Made by a program: the position numbers and the translations under genes. A stretch of DNA of 33,098 nt from an uncultured bacterium (lineage in GTDB: Bacteria; Patescibacteriota; Microgenomatia; UBA1400; PJMF01), in assembly GCA_903891335.1 (NCBI GenBank), contig CAITDX010000044.1, positions 1-33,098 of the forward strand, given 5' to 3'. Positions 22,713-29,762 of this stretch are shown piece by piece (the first letter of the stretch is position 1; the number at the start of each line of letters is the position of its first letter). The notes beneath the pieces were generated by a model. It was not told where the DNA came from. It ran no database searches and saw only the letters and a list, made by a program, of their open reading frames with translations.

Positions 22713-23899
22713 ATGAAGACCACCTTCAAAATCAGCACTAACTTCTGCATGGCTCTTACTGTATTTAGTATGATGCTTTTTTCAGCTACAAATGCGGAAA
22801 AAATTAATAGCATCGTTCGACCAGTCGAAGCAGCTAGACCAGAAAAAATTGATATTTGTCATGCTACTGACTCTCACACTAATCCTTATGATAACGGCAA
22901 AAAAGAAGTTAGCTATGACTCAATCGTCACCGTGCCAAATGGTCATGACACTCACAATGGCCCAGTTTGGTATGCTGGCATTGCCGATCATAGTTGGGGA
23001 GATATCATCCCTCCATTTAGCTGGACAGAGTGTCCTGAGGATGAGGCTGCATATACTAGTGATGACTCAACTAAGGCATGCAAAATTAATTTACCAGGAG
23101 GTGTAAAAAAATACACTGATGAAGTTGCAAAAAACTACGCCGGTAAAAACTGGACTACTGAAGGTCAGGCCGTTTTCAACAACAACTGTGAAATCCCAGG
23201 AGACACCTGTGAAGAAACCGTCGCTTGTCCCACTCAATGTGACTACGAAGGCGGAGAAATTGAAGGTGAATGTGGCCCAATTGAATGTGATGCGACAGAA
23301 TCTTGTGAAGAGGTTGATCCTTGCGAAGAAAACCCTGAATTAGAGGAATGCCAGGAACCAACTCCTACTCCCACCGCAACTCCTACTCCAAGTGTGACTC
23401 CAACCGCAACTCCCACTCCAGAAGATCCCAACAATGAGTCTTCCAAGCTGTGGGTAGAGCACTTGGCTTGTGACCAATATGATTTCCGTGCTGAGATGGA
23501 TCTGAAAACTGATGACAAACCAGTCCAAGATGTGCTCGTCACCTTCACTTACAATGGTTTAAGCAAGAATGCCTACACCAACAAAGATGGCCGTGCTTCA
23601 ACTTTGTGAACAAACAATTCACAACCTCTTTCACCTTCACTGGTGAAGCAGTCGTCAAGGCTACTCCAAACAATGGTTTTGCTACTCAAGAAACCAAAGC
23701 AACTGCCGAAACTAACTGTCAGGAAATGGGTGCCATCAGTACTCCAGTCAGCACTCCAGCTAGTTCTGGTCAAGTCCTTGGTGCGAATACCTACGCCGAA
23801 ACTGGTGTCTTCGAAGACGTGCTTATGAGCATTGTCGGTCTCAGTGGTGCTACAATGACTTCTGTCGGAGCCATGTTGCATGCCAAGAAGAAGAACTAA
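22713..23899 (+). pseudogene. Secreted sortase-substrate surface protein, interrupted by a frameshift
   Basis: Two consecutive frames make one protein of about 395 aa. Frame 1 (22713-23609) holds a signal peptide (about 1-28), a domain with DICHATDSHTNPYDN and NGHDTHNGP...DHSWGDIIPPF, a motif common in bacterial surface proteins, a Cys/Glu-rich section, a Thr/Pro linker (PTPTPTATPTPSVTPTATPT) and an Ig-like stretch (VEHLACDQYDFRAEM). It stops at TGA 23607. The -1 frame continues the same domain (FNFVNKQFTTSFTFTGEAVV) to 23899 and ends with TYAETG, a hydrophobic segment and KKKN: a complete cell-wall sorting signal, resembling the LAxTG of class E sortases. One missing base near 23595-23597 explains the break. 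The sortase gene overlaps the end by 20 nt. Real mutation and assembly error cannot be told apart here. Confidence 0.8.
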
Positions 23900-24485
23900 A
23901 CAGATTCAAAAGCCAGCAAAACGCAAACAGCGCTTTGCTTCACTATCACAACTGAATATCCCTATCGCCTTAATGGTGGTAGGGATATTTTTGATGGCTC
24001 TCTCAGGTCTACACTGGTATTTCCGCTATCAAGCGCTTACCATCAGTGAGACAATACTCGGTCAATATGCTTCCTATGAAGTTGAAGGGGCAGAGCGTCG
24101 ACCAGTCCACATCAAGATTCCTTGGTTTGTCGATGTCGACATTAGCCAACAAACCTTAGTGGCAAATCAGTGGACAATCGCTGAGAAAGAAGCTTCGCAT
24201 CTAGCCAGCTCGGCCCGACCTGGCGAGCAAGGCAACATCATCATTTATGGCCACAACACGCGGCAAATCATGGGCAATATTCGCGCACTCAAAGGTAATG
24301 AAATCATCACCCTGACTACCGCTGACGGCCAAGAACATCGCTATCGCATCACCAAGATTGCCGAAGTTCAACCAGATGAAACTGAGTTTCTCCTGCCAAC
24401 ACAAACGGAAACCCTGACGCTCTATACTTGCTCAGGATTCATGGACCGCCTCAGATTTGTGGTGAGGGGGGAGAGGGTGGAGTAA
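23880..24485 (+). CDS. Sortase
   Basis: 201 aa. A basic cytosolic N-terminus and one transmembrane segment (about 27-47) are followed by the extracellular sortase beta-barrel: NIIIYGHNTR with catalytic His125, and LTLYTCSGFMDRLRFVVRGE with Cys184 and Arg192 (or Arg190). The family transpeptidates proteins at an LPxTG-like motif to the cell wall or each other. It overlaps the substrate gene upstream by 20 nt in another frame, indicating translational coupling and that the YAETG signal of that protein is its likely target. Class E or D is suggested by length and motif, not proven. Confidence 0.92.
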   Translation: MPRRRTKQIQKPAKRKQRFASLSQLNIPIALMVVGIFLMALSGLHWYFRYQALTISETILGQYASYEVEGAERRPVHIKIPWFVDVDISQQTLVANQWTIAEKEASHLASSARPGEQGNIIIYGHNTRQIMGNIRALKGNEIITLTTADGQEHRYRITKIAEVQPDETEFLLPTQTETLTLYTCSGFMDRLRFVVRGERVE

Positions 24486-24488
24486 AGT

Positions 24489-25028
24489 CTAAATTTGCTT
24501 CCAAACAAAGAAAGTTTTTTTGTCTTTTTGGACTTCAATATATCCACTAGGATTAAAATCTCTTTCAGAGAGATTTACGGATCCTTCGTGTTTTTTGTAC
24601 TCTGTCTTTAATCCTGGATAACTTGGAGAATCAATCGTTTCGTCTTCTCGGCCAATATATTCAATGTCAGTGCTATGCGTGACTCCTAATTCCTCTCTAA
24701 GAGCTCGAGTAATGGCATTCATAACATTCTCATTCGGAGACATTTTTTCACTCACTCCAGACAAACCTCGTCGGCGAGTCCGTCCATCACTAAATTCTTG
24801 CCTATCTTCAATTAGTTGAAAAGTGACTCCATCCTTGCTAAAGTACACTTCGACGTGCACAAATTCAACTCTTCTCAATAGTTCATTCCCTGACTCAACT
24901 AAGTGTGTTTCACCTGCAAGCACTTCTTTGACGAGGTGTTCAAGAGTTTTAGCTTTTCCAACACCCCAATTTTCAGTACTAATGCCATGTTTTTCTAACT
25001 TTTGTTTTATCTGATGTTCAATTGACAT
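24489..25028 (-). CDS. Nudix-like protein, uncertain
   Basis: 179 aa, soluble. The central segment EKMSPNENVMNAITRALREELGV resembles the end of a Nudix box (REUxEExGU), with ALREELGV well matched but the leading Gly and the first Arg of the box not in standard spacing. The flanks (VEVYFSKDGVTFQLIEDRQE and the C-terminal FNPSGYIEV..FFVWKQI) could be the strands of a Nudix fold. If correct, it would hydrolyse a nucleoside diphosphate-linked compound; if degenerate, it could be a binding protein. A TATAAT box 12 nt upstream of the ATG (25041-25046) is the likely promoter. Confidence 0.5.
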   Translation of the reverse strand: MSIEHQIKQKLEKHGISTENWGVGKAKTLEHLVKEVLAGETHLVESGNELLRRVEFVHVEVYFSKDGVTFQLIEDRQEFSDGRTRRRGLSGVSEKMSPNENVMNAITRALREELGVTHSTDIEYIGREDETIDSPSYPGLKTEYKKHEGSVNLSERDFNPSGYIEVQKDKKTFFVWKQI

Positions 25029-25093
25029 AAAAAATCTTTCATTATAATTAGTTAATTATACACCTCATCTAAAAGAAACCCATAAAAATCTTA

Positions 25094-25924
25094 CTACTTT
25101 ATCTCCTCTAACATTCCCTTCTTCTCATCGGGAGTCAAACCCTTCAAATCATCACCTTTGCCCTTATCTTTACCTTGGTTGTCCTCGCCGTTGCCGTTCT
25201 TACCATTTCCACCCTTATTTTCACTCTCATCTTCCTCTTCGCCTTCAAACTCCATGTCTTCTAATTCTTGGATAATTTGCTCGATGTTTGATTGGGTTTG
25301 CTCAATTTGCTGGGCTACTTGCTCAGAAGTAGTTGGAACAAGCGGAACAGCGGGAGCAGTAGTTGTATTGGCAGAAGGCATATTATTTCCGGTGGCATTC
25401 GTTGGTGGAAGCTGAGCATCCTGCTGGGTAGTCGTTGGCTGAGTAGTTCCAACCACACCTGATTGACCCATCTTACCTTGCGGCGCGGCTGCTTGGTGAG
25501 TCGTCGTCTGACTCGTTTCTTGCACAACCACTCGTTTCTGTTCTTCCAAATCAGCGTTCATTTTCTTGAGCGTAGCTACATAGGTATTACGCGCCTCTGT
25601 TTTGACCGTCGCACTTTTAATTTGCTTGATATCAGTAGTTGTCGCTGACAACTGTTGGTTGAGCTGGACGATACCAGTGGCAGCATATTCGCTGGTCGCA
25701 ACTTTTTGAAATTCATTGAATCGGCGCTCGGCGATCTTAACCTGCGTCGCAGATTGCAAGGCATCGGAGGGACTTAGTAAGGCAAGTGCAACTTTCTCTA
25801 GCGACAACTTCCATGAATAGGTTGCGTCTCCTGGTACAGCATTCCAAGAAGCCAGTGCCATTCCACTGGGAGTAATGAGGAAAAGAAGCAAAGCCCACAC
25901 CGCGATATCGAGGTATTTTTTCAT
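25094..25924 (-). CDS. Secreted DUF5667-type protein with low-complexity tail
   Basis: 276 aa. The start at 25924 has AAGGAG ten bases upstream and gives a signal peptide (MKKYLDIAVWALLLFLITPS..ALA, about 1-26); an upstream ATG at 25966 would lie before the ribosome binding site. After cleavage, AVPGDATYSWKLSLEKVALA and IAERRFNEFQ fit the DUF5667 pattern of actinobacterial and CPR exported proteins, a helical hairpin. The rest is Gln/Thr/Pro-rich linker, then an acidic stretch (EDMEFEGEEEDESEN) and a Gly/Asn/Lys/Asp-rich tail. No cell-wall sorting signal or C-terminal membrane anchor is seen, so it is probably released or held by interaction. Function unknown. Confidence 0.75.
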   Translation of the reverse strand: MKKYLDIAVWALLLFLITPSGMALASWNAVPGDATYSWKLSLEKVALALLSPSDALQSATQVKIAERRFNEFQKVATSEYAATGIVQLNQQLSATTTDIKQIKSATVKTEARNTYVATLKKMNADLEEQKRVVVQETSQTTTHQAAAPQGKMGQSGVVGTTQPTTTQQDAQLPPTNATGNNMPSANTTTAPAVPLVPTTSEQVAQQIEQTQSNIEQIIQELEDMEFEGEEEDESENKGGNGKNGNGEDNQGKDKGKGDDLKGLTPDEKKGMLEEIK

Positions 25925-25951
25925 ACAAGAAAAACTCCTTCTCTTCCATGG

Positions 25952-25957
25952 TATCAT
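25952..25957 (+). promoter_or_regulatory. -10-like box of the HAD gene at 25970
   Basis: TATCAT lies 12 nt before the ATG at 25970. The same bases read on the reverse strand hold TATGAT-like sequence for the divergent DUF5667 gene, so the two promoters probably overlap. Confidence 0.4.
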
Positions 25958-25969
25958 ATCTACCATCTC

Positions 25970-26551
25970 ATGAATCTATCTTCTTATTCTCACCTCATCT
26001 TCGACTTCGACGAAACCATCGCCACACTACAGATTCGCTGGCCAGAGTGGCATAGGCAAATCGCATCAGTCGTCCAAAACTATGAGGCAGATTTCAACGC
26101 TGAGGACGCTGCCAAGCTGACCATGTACGACATTCACGGCTACATCGATCGTTATGGCAAGGCTTTTCGCGATGATTTTGTGGCTTTTGAGCAGCGAATT
26201 GAGACGCAAAATTATCAGGGTTTTGACATTGTCCCGGCTGGTTTCGCCTTACTTAAACAGGCACAGCAAGAGCAGAAGCAACTTTACCTACTAACCTCCA
26301 ATTGCCGAGCGGTAGTGGGACCAGTCCTGATTGAACTCAGTATCAAAGATTATTTTCAGCGCATTATCACCGTTGATGATGTCGACAATCTCAAACCGAG
26401 TGCTGCACCATGGCAACTCATTGCTACAACTAAAGCGGAACAGCAAATTCCTAAAGCCAAGTGGTTGATGGTGGGAGATAGTGCTTCGGATAGTGGCTTC
26501 GCAGCAGCAGTTGGGATTGATTTTGTTAATGTCAATCAACTTACTCACTAA
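25970..26551 (+). CDS. HAD-superfamily hydrolase (phosphatase-like)
   Basis: 193 aa with the four HAD motifs: LIFDFDETIA (Asp12 nucleophile, Asp14 acid), LLTSN for motif II, NLKPSAAPW with the motif III lysine, and LMVGDSASDSGFAAAVG for motif IV. The alpha-helical insert between motif I and II is of the C1 cap type. This fits phosphoglycolate phosphatase-like enzymes; the substrate is not known. The 3' end overlaps the frameshifted gene on the reverse strand by 11 nt. Confidence 0.88.
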   Translation: MNLSSYSHLIFDFDETIATLQIRWPEWHRQIASVVQNYEADFNAEDAAKLTMYDIHGYIDRYGKAFRDDFVAFEQRIETQNYQGFDIVPAGFALLKQAQQEQKQLYLLTSNCRAVVGPVLIELSIKDYFQRIITVDDVDNLKPSAAPWQLIATTKAEQQIPKAKWLMVGDSASDSGFAAAVGIDFVNVNQLTH

Positions 26552-26854
26552 GTGCAACCCAAACTGAATGTACGTCTAACTTAAGGTTTCTGATCCCTAA
26601 TTCTGGAATAAATAGCTCAAACTGAATGTTCTTTCCATCTCTGGTAATTTCCCTTCCACTCTGATAATGGTCTTCCATGAGTGCCTTGAGTAATGGAGAG
26701 TAATCATCGATTTCTATGATGTGAGACCAATCCTTCGATATTTAATTTGACCCTCGAAAGTCTTGTTGGTCTTCTTACATGTAGCAGAAGCCTCTACAAC
26801 CTGATATTCTCTACTGAACTGACCTTCTGGCGGTGTTGATGGAACTTCAATCAT
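26541..26854 (-). pseudogene. Small gene broken by a single-base frameshift
   Basis: The reverse strand from an ATG at 26854 reads MIEVPSTPPEGQFSREYQVV and on through GQIK, then runs into a TAG within eight codons. Shifting by one base at the A-run (T26741-T26743 on the forward strand) continues cleanly with ISKDWSHIIEIDDYSPLL to a TAA at 26541. The total of 314 bases is 3n+2, so one lost A restores a 104-aa protein. A TATAAA box at 26865-26870 lies 10 nt upstream of the ATG, the usual layout here, so the gene was functional recently or is still so. I do not recognise the protein; it is soluble, beta-rich and has one Cys. The break is in a homopolymer, so an assembly error is possible. Confidence 0.7.
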
Positions 26855-26864
26855 AGGTGGTTAA

Positions 26865-26870
26865 TTTATA
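26865..26870 (-). promoter_or_regulatory. -10 box of the frameshifted gene
   Basis: TATAAA on the reverse strand, 10 nt upstream of the ATG at 26854. Confidence 0.45.
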
Positions 26871-26896
26871 AAATAGATTGCGCCACAAATAAACCT

Positions 26897-27649
26897 TCAA
26901 ATCATCAGGTTTCCAAAAATTACTGCTGAACAATCCTCAAAAATCCCCACTCCCACATGACTCCAATCGCCAAGTTGGTTACCATCATGATCAGGGTCGG
27001 CAGCATACATCCACTCAATCAGATGAGTGCCACTCAAGCGCATGTGCGTGCTCATGTTTTCCCCCAACCAATAAAAACCCAAGGTTTTATAGCCTTCTTC
27101 TTCACTCACATACCGCTTGAAACCCTCATGACTGTCTGAGCCATGCTGACAGATGAACGTTGCTCGCTCGAGCGCATAGCGAGCCAAGCGATCATCCCAG
27201 GTCAAATTTGACTTACCTTTGGTATAGCGATAGTGGTTGAGGGCCTGGAAGGTTTCCTGAGGGGTGCCCATTTGCTCATCGAAGCCCACTTTCATCCGCC
27301 AACCTGTTTCACTGACTTGCACTGCTTGTCCCCAGGGTACATCACGCAAATCGGGATCATGAGCATAGGGGTCGACTGGAGCTGGCGTGGGAGTTGCAGT
27401 CAGAGAGGGAATTGAAGATGATGAAGGTGCCTCAGCCGTAGCACTGCCTGTGGCCTCGCGAGTAGCTGCTGTCCTTGTTGACTGCTGACGCTGATCAAAA
27501 GTAAGCAAAGTTCGCCAGAGATTAGGTAGGCTCCAGGCTTGCAATTTACCCTGATTATAGAAGTTCAGCGCAAAAGCCACTCCAGCGAACAATGCGATTG
27601 CCACAACCAATACAAGAATAATTCGCTGCCAATGACTAAAGAGCTTCAT
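26897..27649 (-). CDS. Membrane-anchored CAP (SCP/PR-1) domain protein
   Basis: 250 aa. A transmembrane segment (about 9-30) anchors it; then comes a Thr/Ser/Ala/Pro-rich linker (about 55-93) and the CAP domain (135-249): QALNHYRYTKGKSNLTWDDRLARYA (read as the two parts of the first helix), His174-Glu175 in DSHEGF, GENM with Glu197, and SHVGVG with His231, the four cavity residues of the family. Cys167 and Cys240 could pair outside the cell. Bacterial CAP proteins are extracellular; their activity is mostly unknown. The first bases overlap the peroxiredoxin gene by 14 nt, so the two are in one operon. Confidence 0.88.
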   Translation of the reverse strand: MKLFSHWQRIILVLVVAIALFAGVAFALNFYNQGKLQAWSLPNLWRTLLTFDQRQQSTRTAATREATGSATAEAPSSSSIPSLTATPTPAPVDPYAHDPDLRDVPWGQAVQVSETGWRMKVGFDEQMGTPQETFQALNHYRYTKGKSNLTWDDRLARYALERATFICQHGSDSHEGFKRYVSEEEGYKTLGFYWLGENMSTHMRLSGTHLIEWMYAADPDHDGNQLGDWSHVGVGIFEDCSAVIFGNLMI

Positions 27650-28124
27650 GATTCAATAGAGTTTGGGCGTCAGCCAACACTTCACTAGCGTGTGAGGCGG
27701 GCTTGACCGCTGGATAAATTTTAGCAATTTTTCCCTCTGAATCAATTAAAAATGACATGCGCTTAATGCCAATAAATTTCTTACCGAACATGCTTTTTTC
27801 GGCCAAAACGCCATATGCTTGCAGCATGGTTTTGTCAGTGTCAGCCAGCAAGGGGAAGGGCAGCTTGAATTTATCAGCAAACTTGGCGTGGCTCTGTACC
27901 GAATCAGCACTAATACCCAAGACCGCCACTCCCAGCTCAGTTAGCTCTGACCAGGCATCACGCAATCCACAAGCTTCAGTGGTACAACCAGGCGTATCGT
28001 CTTTGGGATAGAAATAGAGCAGCAACAAGCGCCCCACATAGTCACGAAGCTGGTGTAACTGACCATTTTGATCTAATAAAGAAAATTCTGGAGCTTTAAC
28101 CCCAGTCGAGAGGGTTGTTGTCAT
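27636..28124 (-). CDS. bcp: Peroxiredoxin, BCP/thioredoxin peroxidase type
   Basis: 162 aa. YFYPKDDTPGCTTEACGLRD holds the peroxidatic Cys47 and a second cysteine Cys52, the atypical two-Cys layout of BCP. The C-terminal IGIKRMSFLIDSEGKIAKIY completes the AhpC/TSA fold. It reduces hydroperoxides in the cytoplasm with thioredoxin-like donors. The start at 28124 gives the family's N-terminus; the reading frame is open further upstream but this would pass through the divergent promoter and the neighbouring gene. A TACAAT box ends 6 nt before the ATG, so the mRNA is expected to be leaderless. Confidence 0.94.
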   Translation of the reverse strand: MTTTLSTGVKAPEFSLLDQNGQLHQLRDYVGRLLLLYFYPKDDTPGCTTEACGLRDAWSELTELGVAVLGISADSVQSHAKFADKFKLPFPLLADTDKTMLQAYGVLAEKSMFGKKFIGIKRMSFLIDSEGKIAKIYPAVKPASHASEVLADAQTLLNHEAL

Positions 28125-28130
28125 ACTTCT

Positions 28131-28140
28131 ATTGTACAAT
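28131..28140. promoter_or_regulatory. Palindromic bidirectional -10 element
   Basis: ATTGTACAAT is a perfect 10-bp palindrome. It reads TACAAT on both strands: 28135-28140 for the forward HAD gene (ATG after 8 nt) and 28136-28131 for the reverse peroxiredoxin gene (ATG after 6 nt). The two start codons are only 24 nt apart. Two polymerases could not use it at once. Confidence 0.6.
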
Positions 28141-28148
28141 AGCTTTCT

Positions 28149-28958
28149 ATGATCAAAGCACTTATCTCTGATTACGACGGTACCCTGACTGACCACACTC
28201 ATCAACTCACCGAAGCAGTGGTGGAAGCAGTGCGCGCCTTTCAAAAGCAAGGCTTCATTTTCTCAATCGCCACTGGTCGAATGTATCAAGGTATCGTCGC
28301 TGCTTCGGCAGCGGAGTTAGGAGTCAGCACTCCACTGATTGTTCGTGGTGGCTCAGAAATTATTAATCCAAATACCAAAGCAGTGCTCTGGAGTAAATAT
28401 ATCGATTCAGAAACGGTGACCGCACTGATTCCATATCTACACACCTTCGCTGATCAATTTCACTTCGCTGCTGAGAGCGGCGATTTTGCTTATACCAAAG
28501 ACGGCATCATCGTCAAAGAATTTGGTACCGGCGCACAATTTGCCGATCTCGCCACTATTCCCCATGATCGCGTCCCCAAAATAGTCATCGAGCCAGCCTC
28601 TCCAGAGCCAATGGTTGATGAACTAATCAGTGACCTTGCTGCTAAATTTCCTTTACTTCACCTGGCAAAAATCACCAGTCGTCGCGGCTATGGCATCGAC
28701 ATCAATAGTCACGAAGCCGGCAAGGAAAACGCGCTCAAAGCCTGGGCGAGCCTGATGAATCTAGAACTCACCGAAATCGCTGGCATCGGCGATGGTCACA
28801 ACGACTATCCACTCCTTATTAACTGCGGCTATAAGATCGCCATGGGCAATGCCCCAGACTCACTCAAAGCAATTGCTGATCTGGTGGTTAGCACTCAAGC
28901 AGAGGATGGAGTGGCAGAGGCGGTAGAAACTTTGGAAAATTTGACAAAGAGAGACTAG
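28149..28958 (+). CDS. Cof-type HAD phosphatase
   Basis: 269 aa with type IIB cap, typical of Cof/YbiV-like sugar phosphatases. Motif I ISDYDGTLTD (Asp8, Asp10), motif II SIATGRM, the GIDINSHEAGKENAL region with the motif III lysine, and motif IV GIGDGHNDYPLL are all present. Such enzymes dephosphorylate sugar phosphates or flavin/pyridoxal phosphates with loose specificity. It is divergent from the peroxiredoxin gene and shares a palindromic -10 element with it. Confidence 0.9.
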   Translation: MIKALISDYDGTLTDHTHQLTEAVVEAVRAFQKQGFIFSIATGRMYQGIVAASAAELGVSTPLIVRGGSEIINPNTKAVLWSKYIDSETVTALIPYLHTFADQFHFAAESGDFAYTKDGIIVKEFGTGAQFADLATIPHDRVPKIVIEPASPEPMVDELISDLAAKFPLLHLAKITSRRGYGIDINSHEAGKENALKAWASLMNLELTEIAGIGDGHNDYPLLINCGYKIAMGNAPDSLKAIADLVVSTQAEDGVAEAVETLENLTKRD

Positions 28959-28978
28959 GGAGTAGAATTTGCCTTTAT

Positions 28979-29275
28979 ATGGCAGAAAAACAAAAAATAG
29001 AGGTTTTCGTACTCCCTGATTTACCTCAAACTGTATTTGAATTCATGCGCACTACAGTCCAAGAGAACTATGCTGGTCCAGAAGCTTTTCCCATGGGACG
29101 AGCAGACTGGGATGCAAATCGACAAAAATACTTAGAAAATAAAGGCTGGTCCTTTACTTTTGGTGTTGATGGATCTTTGACTAGAATCCCAGCCCCCTTC
29201 ACCGTCATTGCCGAAAAAAATGGCAAAAGATTCAAATTTGCGCAGGGATGGGCAGAGCCAATCCAACTGGGCTAG
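28979..29275 (+). CDS. Small hypothetical protein upstream of the higB remnant
   Basis: 98 aa, not recognised: a soluble, beta-rich protein with aromatic residues near the C-terminus (GWSFTFGVDGSL, FKFAQGWAEPIQ). No signal peptide or membrane segment. It starts 20 nt after the HAD gene and may be the last gene of that transcript; no clear ribosome binding site is seen. Balanced amino acid composition supports a real gene, but there is no family evidence. Confidence 0.6.
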   Translation: MAEKQKIEVFVLPDLPQTVFEFMRTTVQENYAGPEAFPMGRADWDANRQKYLENKGWSFTFGVDGSLTRIPAPFTVIAEKNGKRFKFAQGWAEPIQLG

Positions 29276-29441
29276 CCCGAGTTGCTTCATTTCTACAATT
29301 TTCTCTCGCTTTACTTGACTTTTGGTGTCGTTTATGACACAATAATATTTCAGCGGATTTATCAAAAAACAACAAAAAACTCCTCATAAAGAGATCATCA
29401 AAGCCACCAACAGACTGCAAGAATATAAAAACAAACTATGA
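29276..29441 (+). pseudogene. Remnant of a HigB/RelE-type toxin gene
   Basis: Bases 29346-29441 encode GFIKKQQKTPHKEI and ATNRLQEYKNKL ending in TGA, which matches the C-terminus of Gp49-like HigB toxins (HGFxKKTQKTPxxEI..A..R...Y). The TGA overlaps the ATG of the HigA gene as ATGA, the usual toxin-antitoxin coupling. Just upstream, in another frame (up to 29350), YLTFGVVYDTIIF looks like the strand that precedes this motif, so one or two bases in the T-run near 29348 have been lost or gained. Nothing before about 29300 looks like the toxin N-terminus, and the previous gene's stop is at 29273-29275. The toxin is therefore truncated and frameshifted and not expected to be active. Confidence 0.7.
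29315..29343 (+). promoter_or_regulatory. Candidate higA promoter with inverted-repeat operator
   Basis: TTGACT (29315-29320), 17-nt spacer, CACAAT (29338-29343). GTGTC (29325-29329) and GACAC (29336-29340) form an inverted repeat across the spacer into the -10 box, as expected for autorepression by an HTH antitoxin. The sequence also lies in the decayed toxin region, so the promoter may be newly formed or inherited. Confidence 0.4.
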
Positions 29442-29746
29442 AAGCACATAAACTCAATCCTCAAAAAATCAAAAAGCTTAGCATTCCCCTCGAGGAATTT
29501 GATAAAAGATTCTCAGAGGAAGAAAAAAGAGCCATCGCAGAGGAGGTTTCGTACCTCGAAATTCTCATGGGACTCAAGCAAAATCGCCAGGAACTCGGAC
29601 TAAGTCAAGAAGAATTAGCAAAACGTTCGCAAGTGCCTCGAGCCACCATCACCAAAATTGAAAATGGCCAACGCAATGTTACCCTCAAAACAATGCTTGC
29701 CCTTGCTAACGCTATGGGCAAACGCTTGAAGATTTCTTGGATTTAA
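29438..29746 (+). CDS. higA: HigA-type XRE antitoxin, orphan
   Basis: 102 aa. The C-terminal half is an XRE/Cro helix-turn-helix: LKQNRQELGLSQEELAKRSQVPRATITKIENGQRNVTLKTMLALANAMG (in pieces, about 48-96), with SQEELAKRSQVPRATITKIE as helices 2 and 3. The N-terminal half has the FDKRFSEEEKRAIAEEV helix of HigA-type antitoxins. In a complete system it neutralises HigB and represses the operon. Here the toxin gene upstream is only a fragment, so it is an orphan regulator. The frame is intact, which suggests a retained role. Confidence 0.85.
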   Translation: MKAHKLNPQKIKKLSIPLEEFDKRFSEEEKRAIAEEVSYLEILMGLKQNRQELGLSQEELAKRSQVPRATITKIENGQRNVTLKTMLALANAMGKRLKISWI

Positions 29747-29762
29747 AAACATTCAACCAAAA

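Noticed and set aside
22713-23609. Reading the first frame alone as a complete secreted protein.
   Set aside because: It ends in the middle of an Ig-like domain, and the next frame carries the rest of that domain plus the sorting signal.
23590-23610. Programmed -1 frameshift joining the two parts of the sortase substrate.
   Set aside because: No X-XXY-YYZ slippery heptamer or downstream pseudoknot is visible at GTGCTTCAACTTTG; a single missing base is simpler.
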